DNA from: Psilocybe azurescens
Taxonomy: Eukaryota; Basidiomycota; Agaricomycetes; Agaricales; Agrocybaceae
Length of the DNA stretch: 64,000 bases
Direction of reading: 5' to 3'
Assembly: GCA_023853785.1 (NCBI GenBank)
Contig: JAJIRX010000584.1
Location: forward strand, 62,001 to 126,000
Below, piece by piece: positions 13,500 to 24,878 of the stretch (positions are counted from its first letter, which is position 1; each line of letters begins with the position of its first letter). Below the pieces are notes generated by a model. That model was not told the origin of the DNA. It did no database searches and saw nothing but the letters and a program-made list of their open reading frames with translations. The translations under genes were made by a program, and so were the position numbers.

Positions 13500-15172
13500 T
13501 GTCTACACCAGACGACTTACCATGGCCTGAATTAGGCAATGTTTCTCGGGGGCTACTCGAGGAAACCAGGGTCAGAAAGGTGTTTTAGGACCAGCTGATC
13601 GCGAAGGGAGATGTGTTCTGCAGTTGCGGGTTCAGCCTGGCGTATTGGCAGTGCGTCTCAACCGCCAGGCCAGCGATTGGTATCGGACGCTGGACAACGA
13701 AGTCAATCGCGCTCTCAAAATGACGAAAACGTACTGGCGCAAGGCCCGAAGACGCCAGGACTACGACGCACGAGCTGATCAAGATCATATGGAATTGCAC
13801 GAGTGGCTACAACAACTGAAGGACAAGACGATGTCGCATTTAGAGCTCCTCATGCAGAAAGGCGACATCCAGGGACCGCCTTACACGATGCCCGACGACG
13901 TTGAGTTGACGTTTCTTCGAAAATTTATCGAGCGACAGGCGGCAGGCATCCCGCACAATCCCCGCCTACGAAATTCGGCCGGCGGAGAGCCTTCATATGT
14001 CCATCGAGACCATTCCGTGGATTCTTTTACACCTGAGCCATCGGAGCAGAGCTTCATGGATCAGAGCAGGCAGCCTAACGGTACAGTTGCTACGGCCCTG
14101 ACCACGAGTGAACCGCTAATTTGATATTTTCCCCTTCCAGACCATGAATCAGCGGCACACATGACACACTCAAGGAATTCGGGTTCACCCTCTTTTCGCA
14201 CTCCAGAAGGTCTTGCTGCAGAGGCCAGTTCATCAAGTAAGGAGCTTTTGGCCACCCTTTGGTTGCCCTTGATTTACATGACTCAGAACAAGCCCTCCAA
14301 GCAGCACGTGCATCTCTTATGAGAGCACAGAAAGATACCCAAGAAGCATTTATGCGATACACATCATGCCTTGATATTGAACGACAAGCGCGACAAGCTG
14401 TAACGAATGCTGAAAAGCGTCGCGATGACATAAGTTAGTACCTTCATTCGACAGGTGCTCTTGTCGCTGATGTAACCTTTTGAAAGTGGCTATTCTTCTC
14501 TCTCAAAATCAAGTTCCGCTCGGTATACCAAAATCGCTGTACTCTGGCCCGGCTTCCGCTCATTTTTTCTGTCTCCAGATGCGAGATCGAGGAAATCTTC
14601 AGTAGACGGGGATGATAGACGGAGTCCGCCCCGATATCCCATGGAGGTAAAGCTCATGCAAATTTTCTTTAGGCTCATGAAGCTCATTTATTCCGTCATC
14701 AGGAGGTTCGCAATCCAGTCGATCCTTTCATGAACGCACGTGTTCCCCAGAAGGCCATGGAGTGGCCGATAGATGGGCAAGGCATGTACAACAACGACTC
14801 GGTGGCGCACATGGAGGTGTGCTCAATCTTGTACTGATATTGAATTTAATGTGCTGAGTTGCTACATTCTAAGGATCAGACTCGATCGAGAAAACATTCA
14901 CGAACTTGGGAACATGGTCCTCAACTCCATGGTTAGCAAATCGCACATTACATATTCATTTCACGGCTGATATCTCTATAGAAAACGCCTACCCTTGCGA
15001 GGTACCAGTCGGTACCCAAGATTACGCGGAATATCGCACTGAGCGGCAATACGCTCCTCAGGATGTGGCTGGGCTTCCTCCACGGAAACGAATGCACCAC
15101 ACTATGATACCTGGCTTTGATGTAATGAACGGCGCCCCTCTGCAGACGCAAAATATGACTCTGCAATCATGA
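13500..15172 (+). CDS. Uncharacterised multi-exon protein, partly helical
   Basis: About eight exons join in frame with GT..AG introns, starting MSTPDDLPWPELG at 13500 and ending QNMTLQS at the TGA at 15170. The first half is charged and helical: VNRALKMTKTYWRKARRR, and then HEWLQQLKDKTMSHLELLMQ. A low-complexity Ser/Pro section follows, then a helical Gln/Ala/Arg segment (ERQARQAVTNAEKRRDD), and a C-terminal part with LPPRKRMHHTMIPGFDVMNG. There is no signal peptide or membrane helix. The RKRMHH patch could be a nuclear localisation signal, but that is a guess. The consistent splicing across many phases (for example a one-base plus two-base codon split at about 14528 and 14580) argues that the gene is real. 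I recognise no domain. Confidence 0.6.
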
Positions 15173-16247
15173 CCTTTTCGCACTTCTATCCTCACGTTAT
15201 AATCAACTGTTTGCCACCCATATATACCACGTTCGTTATCATAGACCGTCCTATCTGCTCTGCTCACCATTGTATTGTACAAATACCAAAATCTCTAATT
15301 TATAAATTAATGTGATCACCACTAATGCCAGCTTTCGGGTGCGATTGTGTTGAAAGATAGGGCTTACACTAATATCAGCGATCCATGCGTTGTCGTACCC
15401 TCTGCGTCATTTTGCCTCATTTACCGGCGCCAAAACACAGATACAAAATTTGATTGCTGTGCAATTGACAACTGTTGATCAGATGTAAGAGGTTTGATAC
15501 ACATCACGATTGCAGACTCCGCAATGAGTTTAGTGCTGCCCTGTTTCGTTGAGAACTTGCATCATTCGCTAGGTTGGCCAGAATAATACCATAAGTACGT
15601 ACCAAGCCATCAGAATTGTGAATTCGACATCATTTCATCATTTCATCGATTCGGTGATGATATCGGATAGAACGGGATGACTAATTCAGGGATAAAGTGA
15701 TGCACTCCACCAAGATTCAAGATTTACCATGAAGTATCTGCCATGTTAATCAGGGAAGCGAGCGGGTGATCTTCATCTGAATATCTGCATTGTTTTCAAG
15801 ACGCTAAAGTCCTTAAGGTTCACGCTGAAGTCGCTCAAAGTGGGTGGCTGAGCGACTTCATAATCGCTCTCCATTCCCAAAGAACTGCTTCTGCGCTACA
15901 TTCGGTGTTACAGTTCCGAGGGCAACAAATTCCAATGTCCCTGGGCCTAATATAGTAAAGATGGATACATAATGCCGGATGATTCTTATTGACGGCACCG
16001 GTCAAGGAATGGTATATTTGGGTTCTGAACTTTAATTATGCAGTAAATAGATTAGTGGGATGATAGATCAACTTGATGCATCAGTAAACTGTCTATATTT
16101 AGAAGTACATAAAGGGGCGTGCGTGCCTAGAAGTCTTTCTCAACTACAGGGTCAAGAGAAAATGACATACTGTCGAGCAAAAGGATACTGTCAGTAACAA
16201 TTTCTGTGCTACATACTTGACTGATCAATGCCAAGTGCTTGAGGTTT
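15173..16247. other. Gene-free stretch
   Basis: About 1.1 kb with no believable coding segment. It probably holds the 3' UTR of the upstream gene. Confidence 0.45.
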
Positions 16248-18190
16248 CTACAGCTTCGTTTCTTGCATAGCTTCGAACATCTTTCTGTAACCAAGTAGCG
16301 CCATGTGCCATGGTGTATCAATATACTCGCGCAGCGAGCGTGCGTTCGCCGTTCTGGCTACTGATTTCAGGGTAGCAATCCACAGAGTACTGCCCCTTAT
16401 AGTCTCACCCTGTTCCCAGGAAATTAACTCTTTGCTCAGTCCAAAAACACACAAAATGCTACAGATTGGCGTTTCAATTTCCAAAAATATTTTAAATAGA
16501 TATAAACAGCTGCGCTTACCTTGGAGCATGTTTGAGCTCCATCCACACTCTGTATGACGAGTCCCTGCGCGTAGCGATAACAAAACAGAGAAATGATCGG
16601 GAGGGAGGCATGACTACTCCATCGAGATTCAAATATTCACCTACGAACACTGGATCAGAGAAAGCACGGTCATTACCCCATCTGCATAAGGGTTATCATA
16701 CTGAGAGCAACACAGCTCTGCCGTCCACCAGCATTGACACATCTGCCTGGCGTGTCCAGTCCTAAAATTCTAGGCGACGTGCACTCGAGCCTTCCTCGAG
16801 TCTGTCTGCTATCAATATCGACGTTAATATAACACGAATAGCATCCCCAAAATAAAAGAACAACATATGGAGCTTTTGCTTTGTACAATTACCCGGGGAA
16901 GCCTCGAGTTGATCGGGCATAAACAAATCGTGATCGTACAGGCATGTTTCCCTGCACGCACGTAACATTCACTACCTTGTATCATACAGACTTCAGAAAA
17001 GTAGCAAAAGCAAGCTACACATCGAAATTAAAAATAGCAGTCATAGAATTAATTTGACCAAGTCGAAGCTGGACTTCGACGCTTCACGAAGGTGACAAAC
17101 ATGAGAGCGCACGAACGAATCTGAGGCTTGGACAAGGCTGTAAGGTGTGGTGTGCGTGCGAAAAAAATGCTGGGTCGATTTTCAACAAGTTTCGTATCTG
17201 GAGGATATTCTGGTGTGCAAAGCTTTGCAGAATTCTGGAAGGAAGTATGTAGTGGATTTCAAGTAATAGCAAAGTCATGGATGCAGGCTTCGACTTTGGA
17301 GTGGACTTCTGAGTTTAAAATAGCACGGTTCAAATACGGATACACGGTGCTATACATCCAAATGCGGAAATGCCAGAAATCATCAAAACCATGTCACTTA
17401 CCTTTCTACCTCGTTAGTACAAAGGTATCTTTAGGTAATTGAAGAAAGACCCAACACGATGTACTCAGAGCCCAGTCAAAGCGACTCTCAGCATGAAATC
17501 TCCTGCTGTACAGGCGACAGCGCTTATAATCGTGGAAGAAAAGAAGGAGATGAAACTGAGAAGAATAGGCTAATTTTAGCCTCTTTCTAACGACAGCCTG
17601 AGGTTCTTGCTCTGTTAAATGTTGAAAGATCTCAAATTCCTGCAACCTGCGGCATCCTGAAGCGTTTGTATGTTTTCACACTGTGCAGTGGTGCTTGCCT
17701 ACCTTGACGGACTTACATGTGGGCCATAGTTTTGTCATGAGTAAAGCGAACTACAAGATTGAGGGAAAAGGAGGTCAAAAAACGCCTGCTCCATAAAAGG
17801 TCTTCTAAGTTCGCGAACATCGGACACGGGCGCGGCCAGAATACACGTTTCAAATATCTCACAGGAAAAATGATTCAACAGATAGCCCACATCCGCCGTA
17901 TGCCACTTTTCAATGAACTGTGGGTAAAAGGCAGACCACAAATCATCCAGTGAACGAGAGGCGACTAGGCGGGAGTATTCTCATAGAGACTGTGTTGCTA
18001 ACTGCACAATCTTTATTTCCAAAATGATATTGATTCCTCTCACAAGGCATGGAATTGTATGAGGGCAGCGCGTGGTTCAAGAACAGATCATCTATCATGG
18101 TACTTCGGATTGCCAGGACCACCATCTTAAAGCCGTACGTGTGCCCATCGGGATTCAGCGAGCGAAAGCCTCTGAAGTAATCCTAATACA
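16248..18190 (-). pseudogene. Fragmentary coding-like region, function unknown
   Basis: Several stretches on the minus strand look like exons. The last one, 16248..16421, reads GETIRGSTLWIATLKSVART..EYIDTPWHMALLGYRKMF and ends at a TAG. It joins in phase 0 across a GT..AG intron to GLVIQSVDGAQTCSK near 16534-16580. Further upstream, around 17735-17980, is LVASRSLDDLWSAFYPQFIE followed by WHTADVGYLLNHFSC, and near 17700 VRFTHDKTMAHM. Near 18150 is SLNPDGHTYGFK. I could not connect them into one complete model, and some segments contain stops. It may be a real gene with many small exons or a decayed copy. No family is recognised. Confidence 0.3.
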
Positions 18191-18598
18191 TAACTGCTGT
18201 CATTTTACAAACCTATAATCAGAAAAACCCTCTCTCAACGGTGGCTCAAGGAGATATTTAAATTTAGCACGGCCAGAATAATGGAAAAATGAACACACGT
18301 AGAAGCAGCTGACGAGAAATATCATTGATTTTTGTTGACAATAGTTACAACATGCTTCGAAGAAGAAGGTTGTTTCTATCCCGAAGTCGGGGAGAACTCT
18401 TCATTTGTTTCATTCGGGCATTTCTGCGTCTGAGCGCAGCGCCCAGCGCTAATCCTATTGATTGCACATTACGACTGTATGACACTCCTCGACGGCTAGT
18501 TATGGTCAGGTTATGATTGTGGGGTGGACGACACCAATTCCGATGAACTATAATCGTTCCTCCTTGAATCTAAGGCCTTCTTTTCAAACGACAACGCG

Positions 18599-18688
18599 TG
18601 CCCCATGGCTTAGTTGGTTACGGCGTCCGACTGTTAGGAACGAGTTCCAAGTCATCGGAAGATCGAGAGTTCGAGTCTCTCTGGGGCA
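18599..18688 (+). tRNA. tRNA-Asn (anticodon GTT) with 17-nt intron
   Basis: A full cloverleaf can be drawn. The acceptor stem TGCCCCA pairs all seven bases with TGGGGCA. The D arm is around GCTTAGTTGGTTACGGC. The anticodon stem TCCGA pairs with TCGGA, and the T arm GAGAG-TTCGAGT-CTCTC is perfect. The anticodon loop reads C-T-G-T-T-A, so the anticodon GTT is at 18633..18635. A 17-nt intron (18637..18653) interrupts the loop at the canonical site between positions 37 and 38. The mature part is 73 nt. A TTTT run at 18695..18698 fits RNA polymerase III termination. Confidence 0.9.
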
Positions 18689-18694
18689 GAACAC

Positions 18695-18698
18695 TTTT
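18695..18698 (+). terminator. Pol III terminator of tRNA-Asn
   Basis: A run of four T begins seven bases after the tRNA 3' end, the usual signal for RNA polymerase III release. Confidence 0.6.
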
Positions 18699-19559
18699 GT
18701 TCCTGGATGGGAAGTATTCTACTAATTTACCCGAAATCACCAATTGGCGAATCACATACAAAGTAGCAGCCAGTAGGAGTTGACCCTTGAAGTTGCTGAT
18801 TCAGAGTGTGAGCATCCGTTATCAATTCAGGGTAAGTCTCTGCTGATTCACGACAAATTAGCGGTTGTATTGTGCAAAAATTCATTTTGTACTAGCCTCT
18901 TAGGAATTGGCCTGAAGCCATACTGTGATGACCAAGGTCCCTGCGGGATGACTGGTGGACGGAACCAGATAATGGAAGAGAATCTCGTCCATAATGATTT
19001 TAGCCAACACCACCAGCCGTTGCCAGTCCCGGCTCTGTTATCCAGACTGGAGTAAGAATATTGTCGAGTAGGCATGGAAAAGAAAAGTTTGTGAAACTCT
19101 GCGCTCTGCTTGTCTCACTTCAAGTTTGCTTCTCTATAAGTGTTCTTGTTTACTTTGCCTGCCGCAGGTAAGCATCACGGCATCCCCGTCTGTTACTAGC
19201 CTGCTCTAGAATGCTTGGGGCTGGCTGTTTCTTCCAGAACGTTTCCTCAAGACCTAGAAAACATGTTTAGCTGGATCTGGACGTAGAACCAGCGCAACGG
19301 CATAGGATCCGACGGATTCACCGTACTCGGGGATGATTTTGAATCCAAGGTTTCAACTTCCAACTACGGCAAGTCAAAAAAGAAAGGCCCTGAAAATATG
19401 ATTGAAAACAAATATAAAAACACACAATACGGAACTCAATATGTGACGACGGGCGGGGAGGGAAGATGCGAAGAATGGAATGTGATGCAGGCGGGGGCGG
19501 GTGGGCGAAAGAGCAGGGTATAAAAAACAGTAAATAAACATATTTGATTATAGGGCATT
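18699..19559. other. Gene-free stretch
   Basis: About 860 bp between the tRNA and the 3' end of SET1. No gene was seen. Part of it will be the SET1 3' UTR. Confidence 0.45.
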
Positions 19560-22500
19560 CTAGTTCAAAAATCCGCGACACTTGGCAGAGCCACACAAAC
19601 ATGGGATCTTATCCTGCTCGAAGGGGAAGTGGTAATCTGTTGGGATGTCGGGGTCGGTCAATTTTAATGAGTAAAAGAAGAAGTGAAGAGAAATATAGCG
19701 CACCGTAGGTGATCTCATCGCCGAGTTCAATATCTTGCTTTGCGTAAATGACGATCTTTTTCTCCCCACTGATAGTAATGATTTTCGCGGTGCAATTAGG
19801 ATCACAAGAATGATTAATCAGTCGTCTAAAGAGGAAAGAGAGAAAAAGGTTCAATCATAGGAATCCCCAGACAAGACTTATCAAGAAATTTAACGCGTAC
19901 CCAAGATTGCCTTTTTTCGTCGCGTCCACCACGAGATCTTCGTCAATACGGAAGAGGTAACTGCTGCCAATACCCTGCCGTTCGTAGGCTTTCTCGCGCT
20001 TATCTGCGACCTGGGCCCGGATAACCTCTCCTACATACTCGATGACCATTTCACCTCGCGAGATCTTCTCCATAGCGTACAAGCCCCAATCGTGGATCGG
20101 CGACCGGGCGAAGCGCAGGTGTTTCTTCCTAGTCTGCAGCTGATTGAACTTGAACGTCAGCTCATTAGCCGCCGTTTCGCCCTTGGACAACGCAACGGCG
20201 CGCTGGACCTGGTTGATCTCTTCTAGGCCCTGAGCACGACGGCGAGCATTGGCGCGATTCGCACGAGAGGTCTCGACATGCTGAGGCTTGGGCTCGTCCA
20301 CGATAGGAGGCGCAGTGCCGGCATTCGCAGCACGTGCCTGGTACTGCGCGACGTATGCGGCTTTCTCGGCATGCGTGATCTTGTAATAGCCCTCCGTTCT
20401 CGCGCTCCCAGTGAGGTGCTTGCGAAAGGTAGGCACGTCGGACGACGAAGGCGGCGGCTCTGGCTTCTCCTGGCTGGGTACTTCGCCGGACAAGACGAGC
20501 TTGGCGAAGAACACATCCTCGTCGTCGTCGCACAGACCGAGCGCAATGGGATCCGGTGGCGGGGAAGGAGGCGGAGGCGAAAGCGGACGTTTCCGGCGTT
20601 TGGGCTGCTGCACGATCACTGGGGTAGGAGACCGAGAGAGCGATAACGAGGAGTCCAATGCAGGATCCAGACGGAGCTGGGTGACGGCCGGCGACTCGAA
20701 CGCTTCCGAATCGCCGAGAATGACCTCGCTGATGGCATCTGCTTGCTGTTGGGCTTTCTTAGACCTCTTCGTTTGCTTCTTCGCTTTGACAGGGATCTCC
20801 TCCAGTCTTGGCTTCTTCTTGATGGGCTCCTCCTCCTCGTCACGGTCTTCTGACACCAACCGTTTCCGCGCCTGTTCAGCAGTAAGAGCAGCAATACGCG
20901 CCAAATCCTCCTCGTCTTCGTCCTCGGACTCGATATCGTTGTCTTCAATAACCCTCCTCGTCTTCTTCACAACCTCTGTCTTTTTCTTCTTCTTCGGCCT
21001 CTCGACCTCAACCTCCTCAACCTCCATCTCCAGTTCCTCCTCCATCTCTGCCTCTTCTTCTTCTACCTCTTCCTGTTGCTGGGGCAGTTCCTGTTCCCGT
21101 TTCTGCTGTTGTTCCTCTTCCTCTGCCAACTTCTCCTTAGCCCTCTTGAACAGCCTCTTGAACGAAAGCCCCTTCAACCCCTTCTTATCAAGCGGCTTCA
21201 GCTCTGGCTTCAATGCACTCGCATTTCGCGTCCTCTCCTCCAGCCACAACTTCTTCAGATCCTGCGCGACAAGCCGCTCCGAAATGTCCTTCTCCAGCAG
21301 ACTCCTGAGTTCCCTGATGATCATCTTCTGCGCCTCGTCCACCAGTTCATCCGGCTCCCAGTGCGTCTTCTCAACCACAGGTTCGTAGACGGGAGGAGGG
21401 TGCATAGTAAGCGTAACAGATTGGAACGAAAGCTTGCTGTACGCGAGAACCGTCGTCGCGCGGTGGGCCACGCCAGCCTTTGTAAAGGTCACATAAAGCC
21501 CCGTATTGTCTCGCAAAACCTGCAAAAGTCCCATTGTTGAGCATTCGCGCTCGATTCAAACAGAACAAAAGGCCTCGTTGAATTACTCACTTTAGCCACA
21601 GGAAACATAGAGAAGAAGTCCTTCACAGTCTCGTCCGACACCGACGCAAAGAGCTGCACGCTGCCTTGCATCTTGACGTGGTCGAACCCGTTCTCCGCCA
21701 GCTCCCGCACAACCTCCTGCCGCTGCTTCTCCCTGTCCGCAGCCGACTTTGGGTTGGCCGCCGCTGCCGCTCCTGTTCCTGCCGCATGAGCATACCTCGC
21801 ACCGCCAGACGAAGGCGAAGGCGACCTCGACAAATTCATCGGCGACGCCTGGTACGACGAGAACTTCACGGGCAGCATCCTCGTCGGGCGCGGCTGCGCC
21901 GCAGGCTTGCTCTTCACCTCCACCTTCCTTCCACGCTCCTCCGCCTCCGCGCGGGCGCCTTCAAGAGCGCCGCGGGCGGCGGCGCCTTCTTCGGTGGCTC
22001 CTCAACGACCACAGGCTTCGGCGGGAGCGAGTTGCTCAGATGCGACGGCGGGGCTGCATGCCCCAGGATCCCGAGCCGCTTCGGGGCAGGGCTCTGCGCG
22101 ACCGACTGCGGCGTGCCGCTGCTGCTCATGGGCGTCGCGCTCGACATCGACATCGACATCGGCATCGCGTGCCCGTTCGCACTGCTGCTGCTCGCGTACC
22201 CCCGCCTCTTGTCCTCCCGCTCGCGCCGCTTCCGCTCCTCCAGCTCCTTGATCACCGCGCGCAGCTTGGTTCCCTCCCCGTCCAGCACGACCTTCCACTC
22301 CTCCACCTCTCCTGGCTTCATGGGCAGCCCCGCGACGACCCCGCCCTTCCTTCCATGCTCCCTCTCCACACACCGTCGTGCTTCTTCGTGATTCTGATAC
22401 TTGATGTACAAAATACCCAGCGCGCTTCCGTTTTCCTTGTCAATCTGCGGCTCGAAGGAGATGACGTTGCCGTACGCAGCGAAAGTGCGTCGGAGGACTG

Positions 22501-24505
22501 GATTCGGCGTCAATGGCAAGATGCCTGTGATCAGTACAGAGGTAGGCGGTGGTGGACCCGTCGAGTTGCTGTCGTACTATAGTATAAAATGAGAAAATAA
22601 AAGTGAAAAGCAAGACGTAGACACATGTCAGCCAGCCGCCAAATAGAATAGAAAATATGTTGAGAATAAACGACAGCGCGAATGCACCCCATTCCATTCC
22701 ATCCATTCAACAGGAGTCCTTCCGAGCCTCACAAAAAGCGCAGCAAACCGAAAAAGCAGAGGGGAAAAAAACACTTTACCTCATATCGAACTTCAATAAA
22801 CTCGTATCGTGGCGGCTTCAGCACATTGGGCCTTCTTATACTTTTATCCAGCCTCGGATCGCGAACTACAATTTCCTCCTCCTTCACCCCCGTCTCATCG
22901 CTCTCCACAGAACCCACCACCTCGCCCTCAAACCTACACAGCGTCTCCTTGCCCTTGCCCTTCCCCCCTAATACGCGGCTCCTGGTCCGGCTCCTGGTCC
23001 GCCGTATGCTTCCGCACATGCTCGATCAGCGCACGGTAGTACGACGCGCTCTTGTACGGCGGGTACACGGGCCCGCTGTGCGAGGACGACGACGACGCGG
23101 TCGCAATGGCCGAGTCCACCGCCGGGTCATACAACATCTTATACGTCCGCAGGCCCTGCGGATACTCTGATCGCGGAGCCGGCCAGACTGGAATAGGAGG
23201 TAGCGAGTACACCTGTTTCTTGGGAGATTCGGGTTCAGGGGGTCGGTACCGCTGAGGCTCGCGCGAGTGGGACGAGGATCTCCATGACGGTGTTGCAGGT
23301 CGCGGTGGAAGGGATATAGGTCTCGGCGGTTCAACTGAGCGGCGTAGAGGCGGATACGGGAGAGAATGATGCGGAGGTGGTGGGATGATAACAGGAGAAG
23401 GCGACCGCTCTGGTTCCTCAACGTGCACAGGCGGAGGTGGCGGAGGTGGCGGTGAAGGAGACTGCGGAGGCGGAGGTGAGGGATCGTATTTAGGTGGAGA
23501 TGGTGGTATTGGAAAATTAGAATGTGGTGGCGGAGGCGGAGAAGCTAGTGACGGGGGAAGAGGGGGTGGTGATGAGGCTGGAGGCAATGGCGGAGGAGGC
23601 GATGGTGGTGGAGTTGATGATGGCGGCGGAGGTGGAGGAACCGGCTCTGAAGGAGGTGGCGGCGGTGGTTGGGGTTGCTCTTCAAATTCAGATGAAGGAG
23701 GTGGTGGCGGTGGTGGTGGTGGTTGAGATGGAGGAGGCGGAGGCGGGGGTCATAATTTGGAGGTGGTGGTGGTGGTGGTGTATCTTGACCAAACGCTGGC
23801 CGATCTCGAGCTGGGTGCTTCATTTGAATTGAGAAATGCACAGACGGGCGATCTTGCTTGAGTTCTCCCGGTCGAACGACTGGAGTAGTGGGCGAGGACG
23901 GGCGACTGTTTGGCTTGTACACCGTACTACTGCCCGAAGCAATACCATTTGCGGACCCATTCACTACAGATTCAGGCCAAGTATTCGATTGGGAATTAGA
24001 TGATTGCAAACTGCTATTACCCTAAGTAAAGAGAACAGAATGCAGAAAAAAAGAGAAAGCGAGCGCTAATTAAGAAATGCACAGCAGATGAGTGAAAAAT
24101 GCAAACATACCCGTCCAGATGGCCCTGACTCTTGCTTTTTACCCTTGAACGACACCGGATATCGGTCATTTCGCAACGCTTGAGAACCGAGACCATTGAG
24201 ACCGCCCGAGCTTGGATGGCCATTGTAGAGATGTTTTGGACCAGGAGGAGGTGGTCTTGAATGCATGTTGGCTTGAAGGCTACGTGGACCTGTGGGCGGG
24301 GCTGCACCAATCCTACTTGAGGAATTTTGGGGTAGAGATGACTGGGGGCTCTTGAAACGGATACATGAGACTGAGAGTGAGGTGGTTGTGCGAAACCGTG
24401 GGCACTGCTGGGCAACGACGAGGACGACGAGGATGGCCCCGACGAAGATGCGCCAGGGGTACCCAACAAGGCTCTCGGTCCCTTTGGAGGAGCCTTGCCC
24501 GACAT
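19560..24505 (-). CDS. SET1: SET1 histone H3-lysine-4 methyltransferase (COMPASS catalytic subunit), with frame breaks
   Basis: Catalytic subunit of COMPASS, methylating histone H3 Lys4 in the nucleus. Six exons, approximately 24111..24505, 22780..24021, 21591..22576, 19901..21519, 19704..19825 and 19560..19636. Order of domains: Ser/Pro-rich N-terminus starting [15 protein letters not shown]; a long polyproline tract; an RRM-like domain ([29 protein letters not shown]); a conserved middle part; a very acidic Glu/Lys-rich linker; the N-SET region; then SET ([42 protein letters not shown]) and post-[16 protein letters not shown]. Three post-SET/NHSC cysteine landmarks are intact. The frame must shift by one base at four places (24344..24348, 23745..23749, 22963..22968 and about 21953..21960), although the protein on both sides is convincing. 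Corrected length is about 1,480 residues. Confidence 0.9.
23385..23790 (-). repeat. Polyproline-coding GGN-triplet tract inside SET1
   Basis: On the plus strand this is an irregular run of GGT/GGC/GGA triplets. In the SET1 reading direction it gives long proline runs (for example [16 protein letters not shown]) broken by Ser, Glu and Tyr-Asp-Pro. It is low-complexity coding DNA. An open Gly-rich frame on the opposite strand is its shadow. Confidence 0.75.
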
Positions 24506-24878
24506 TCGGCGCGCCTGAGCAAAGCAGTGGCGATTGAAAAAGGAGGAAAAAGCGTAAAAGAACAAGATGAGTGTACTTCCTCCTTTGGCGCGCGTGGCAC
24601 ATATCAGCCAAACAACTGCATCTTAACTCACAACCACCACCTCAACCACACTCATTTCAACCACCATCTTGCACGCCATTGCTCCAACATCACATCTCAT
24701 CTCTCTCAGATATAGCCAAAAATGTAAATCCATAGGGTAATAATACATCTATGAAACGCAGGATCCATCCCACATAAAAGGAGAAATATACAACAAGAAA
24801 ATTGAACAGTGTTACAAATGATTCAGTACGCGGCATGTCGAGGTCGTAAGGGATGCATAATGGATGAAAACATAGCGT
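24506..24878. promoter_or_regulatory. SET1 5' region
   Basis: 373 bp between the SET1 start and the stop of the next minus-strand gene. It contains the SET1 promoter and the neighbour's 3' UTR. No specific element could be named. Confidence 0.35.

Noticed and set aside
20411..21388. 325-residue Ser-rich open frame on the plus strand
   Set aside because: It is the antisense shadow of the Glu/Lys-rich linker of SET1; serine runs come from GAG/GAA read backwards.
23385..23726. Gly-rich open frame on the plus strand
   Set aside because: Antisense of the SET1 polyproline tract; no start context or conserved motif.
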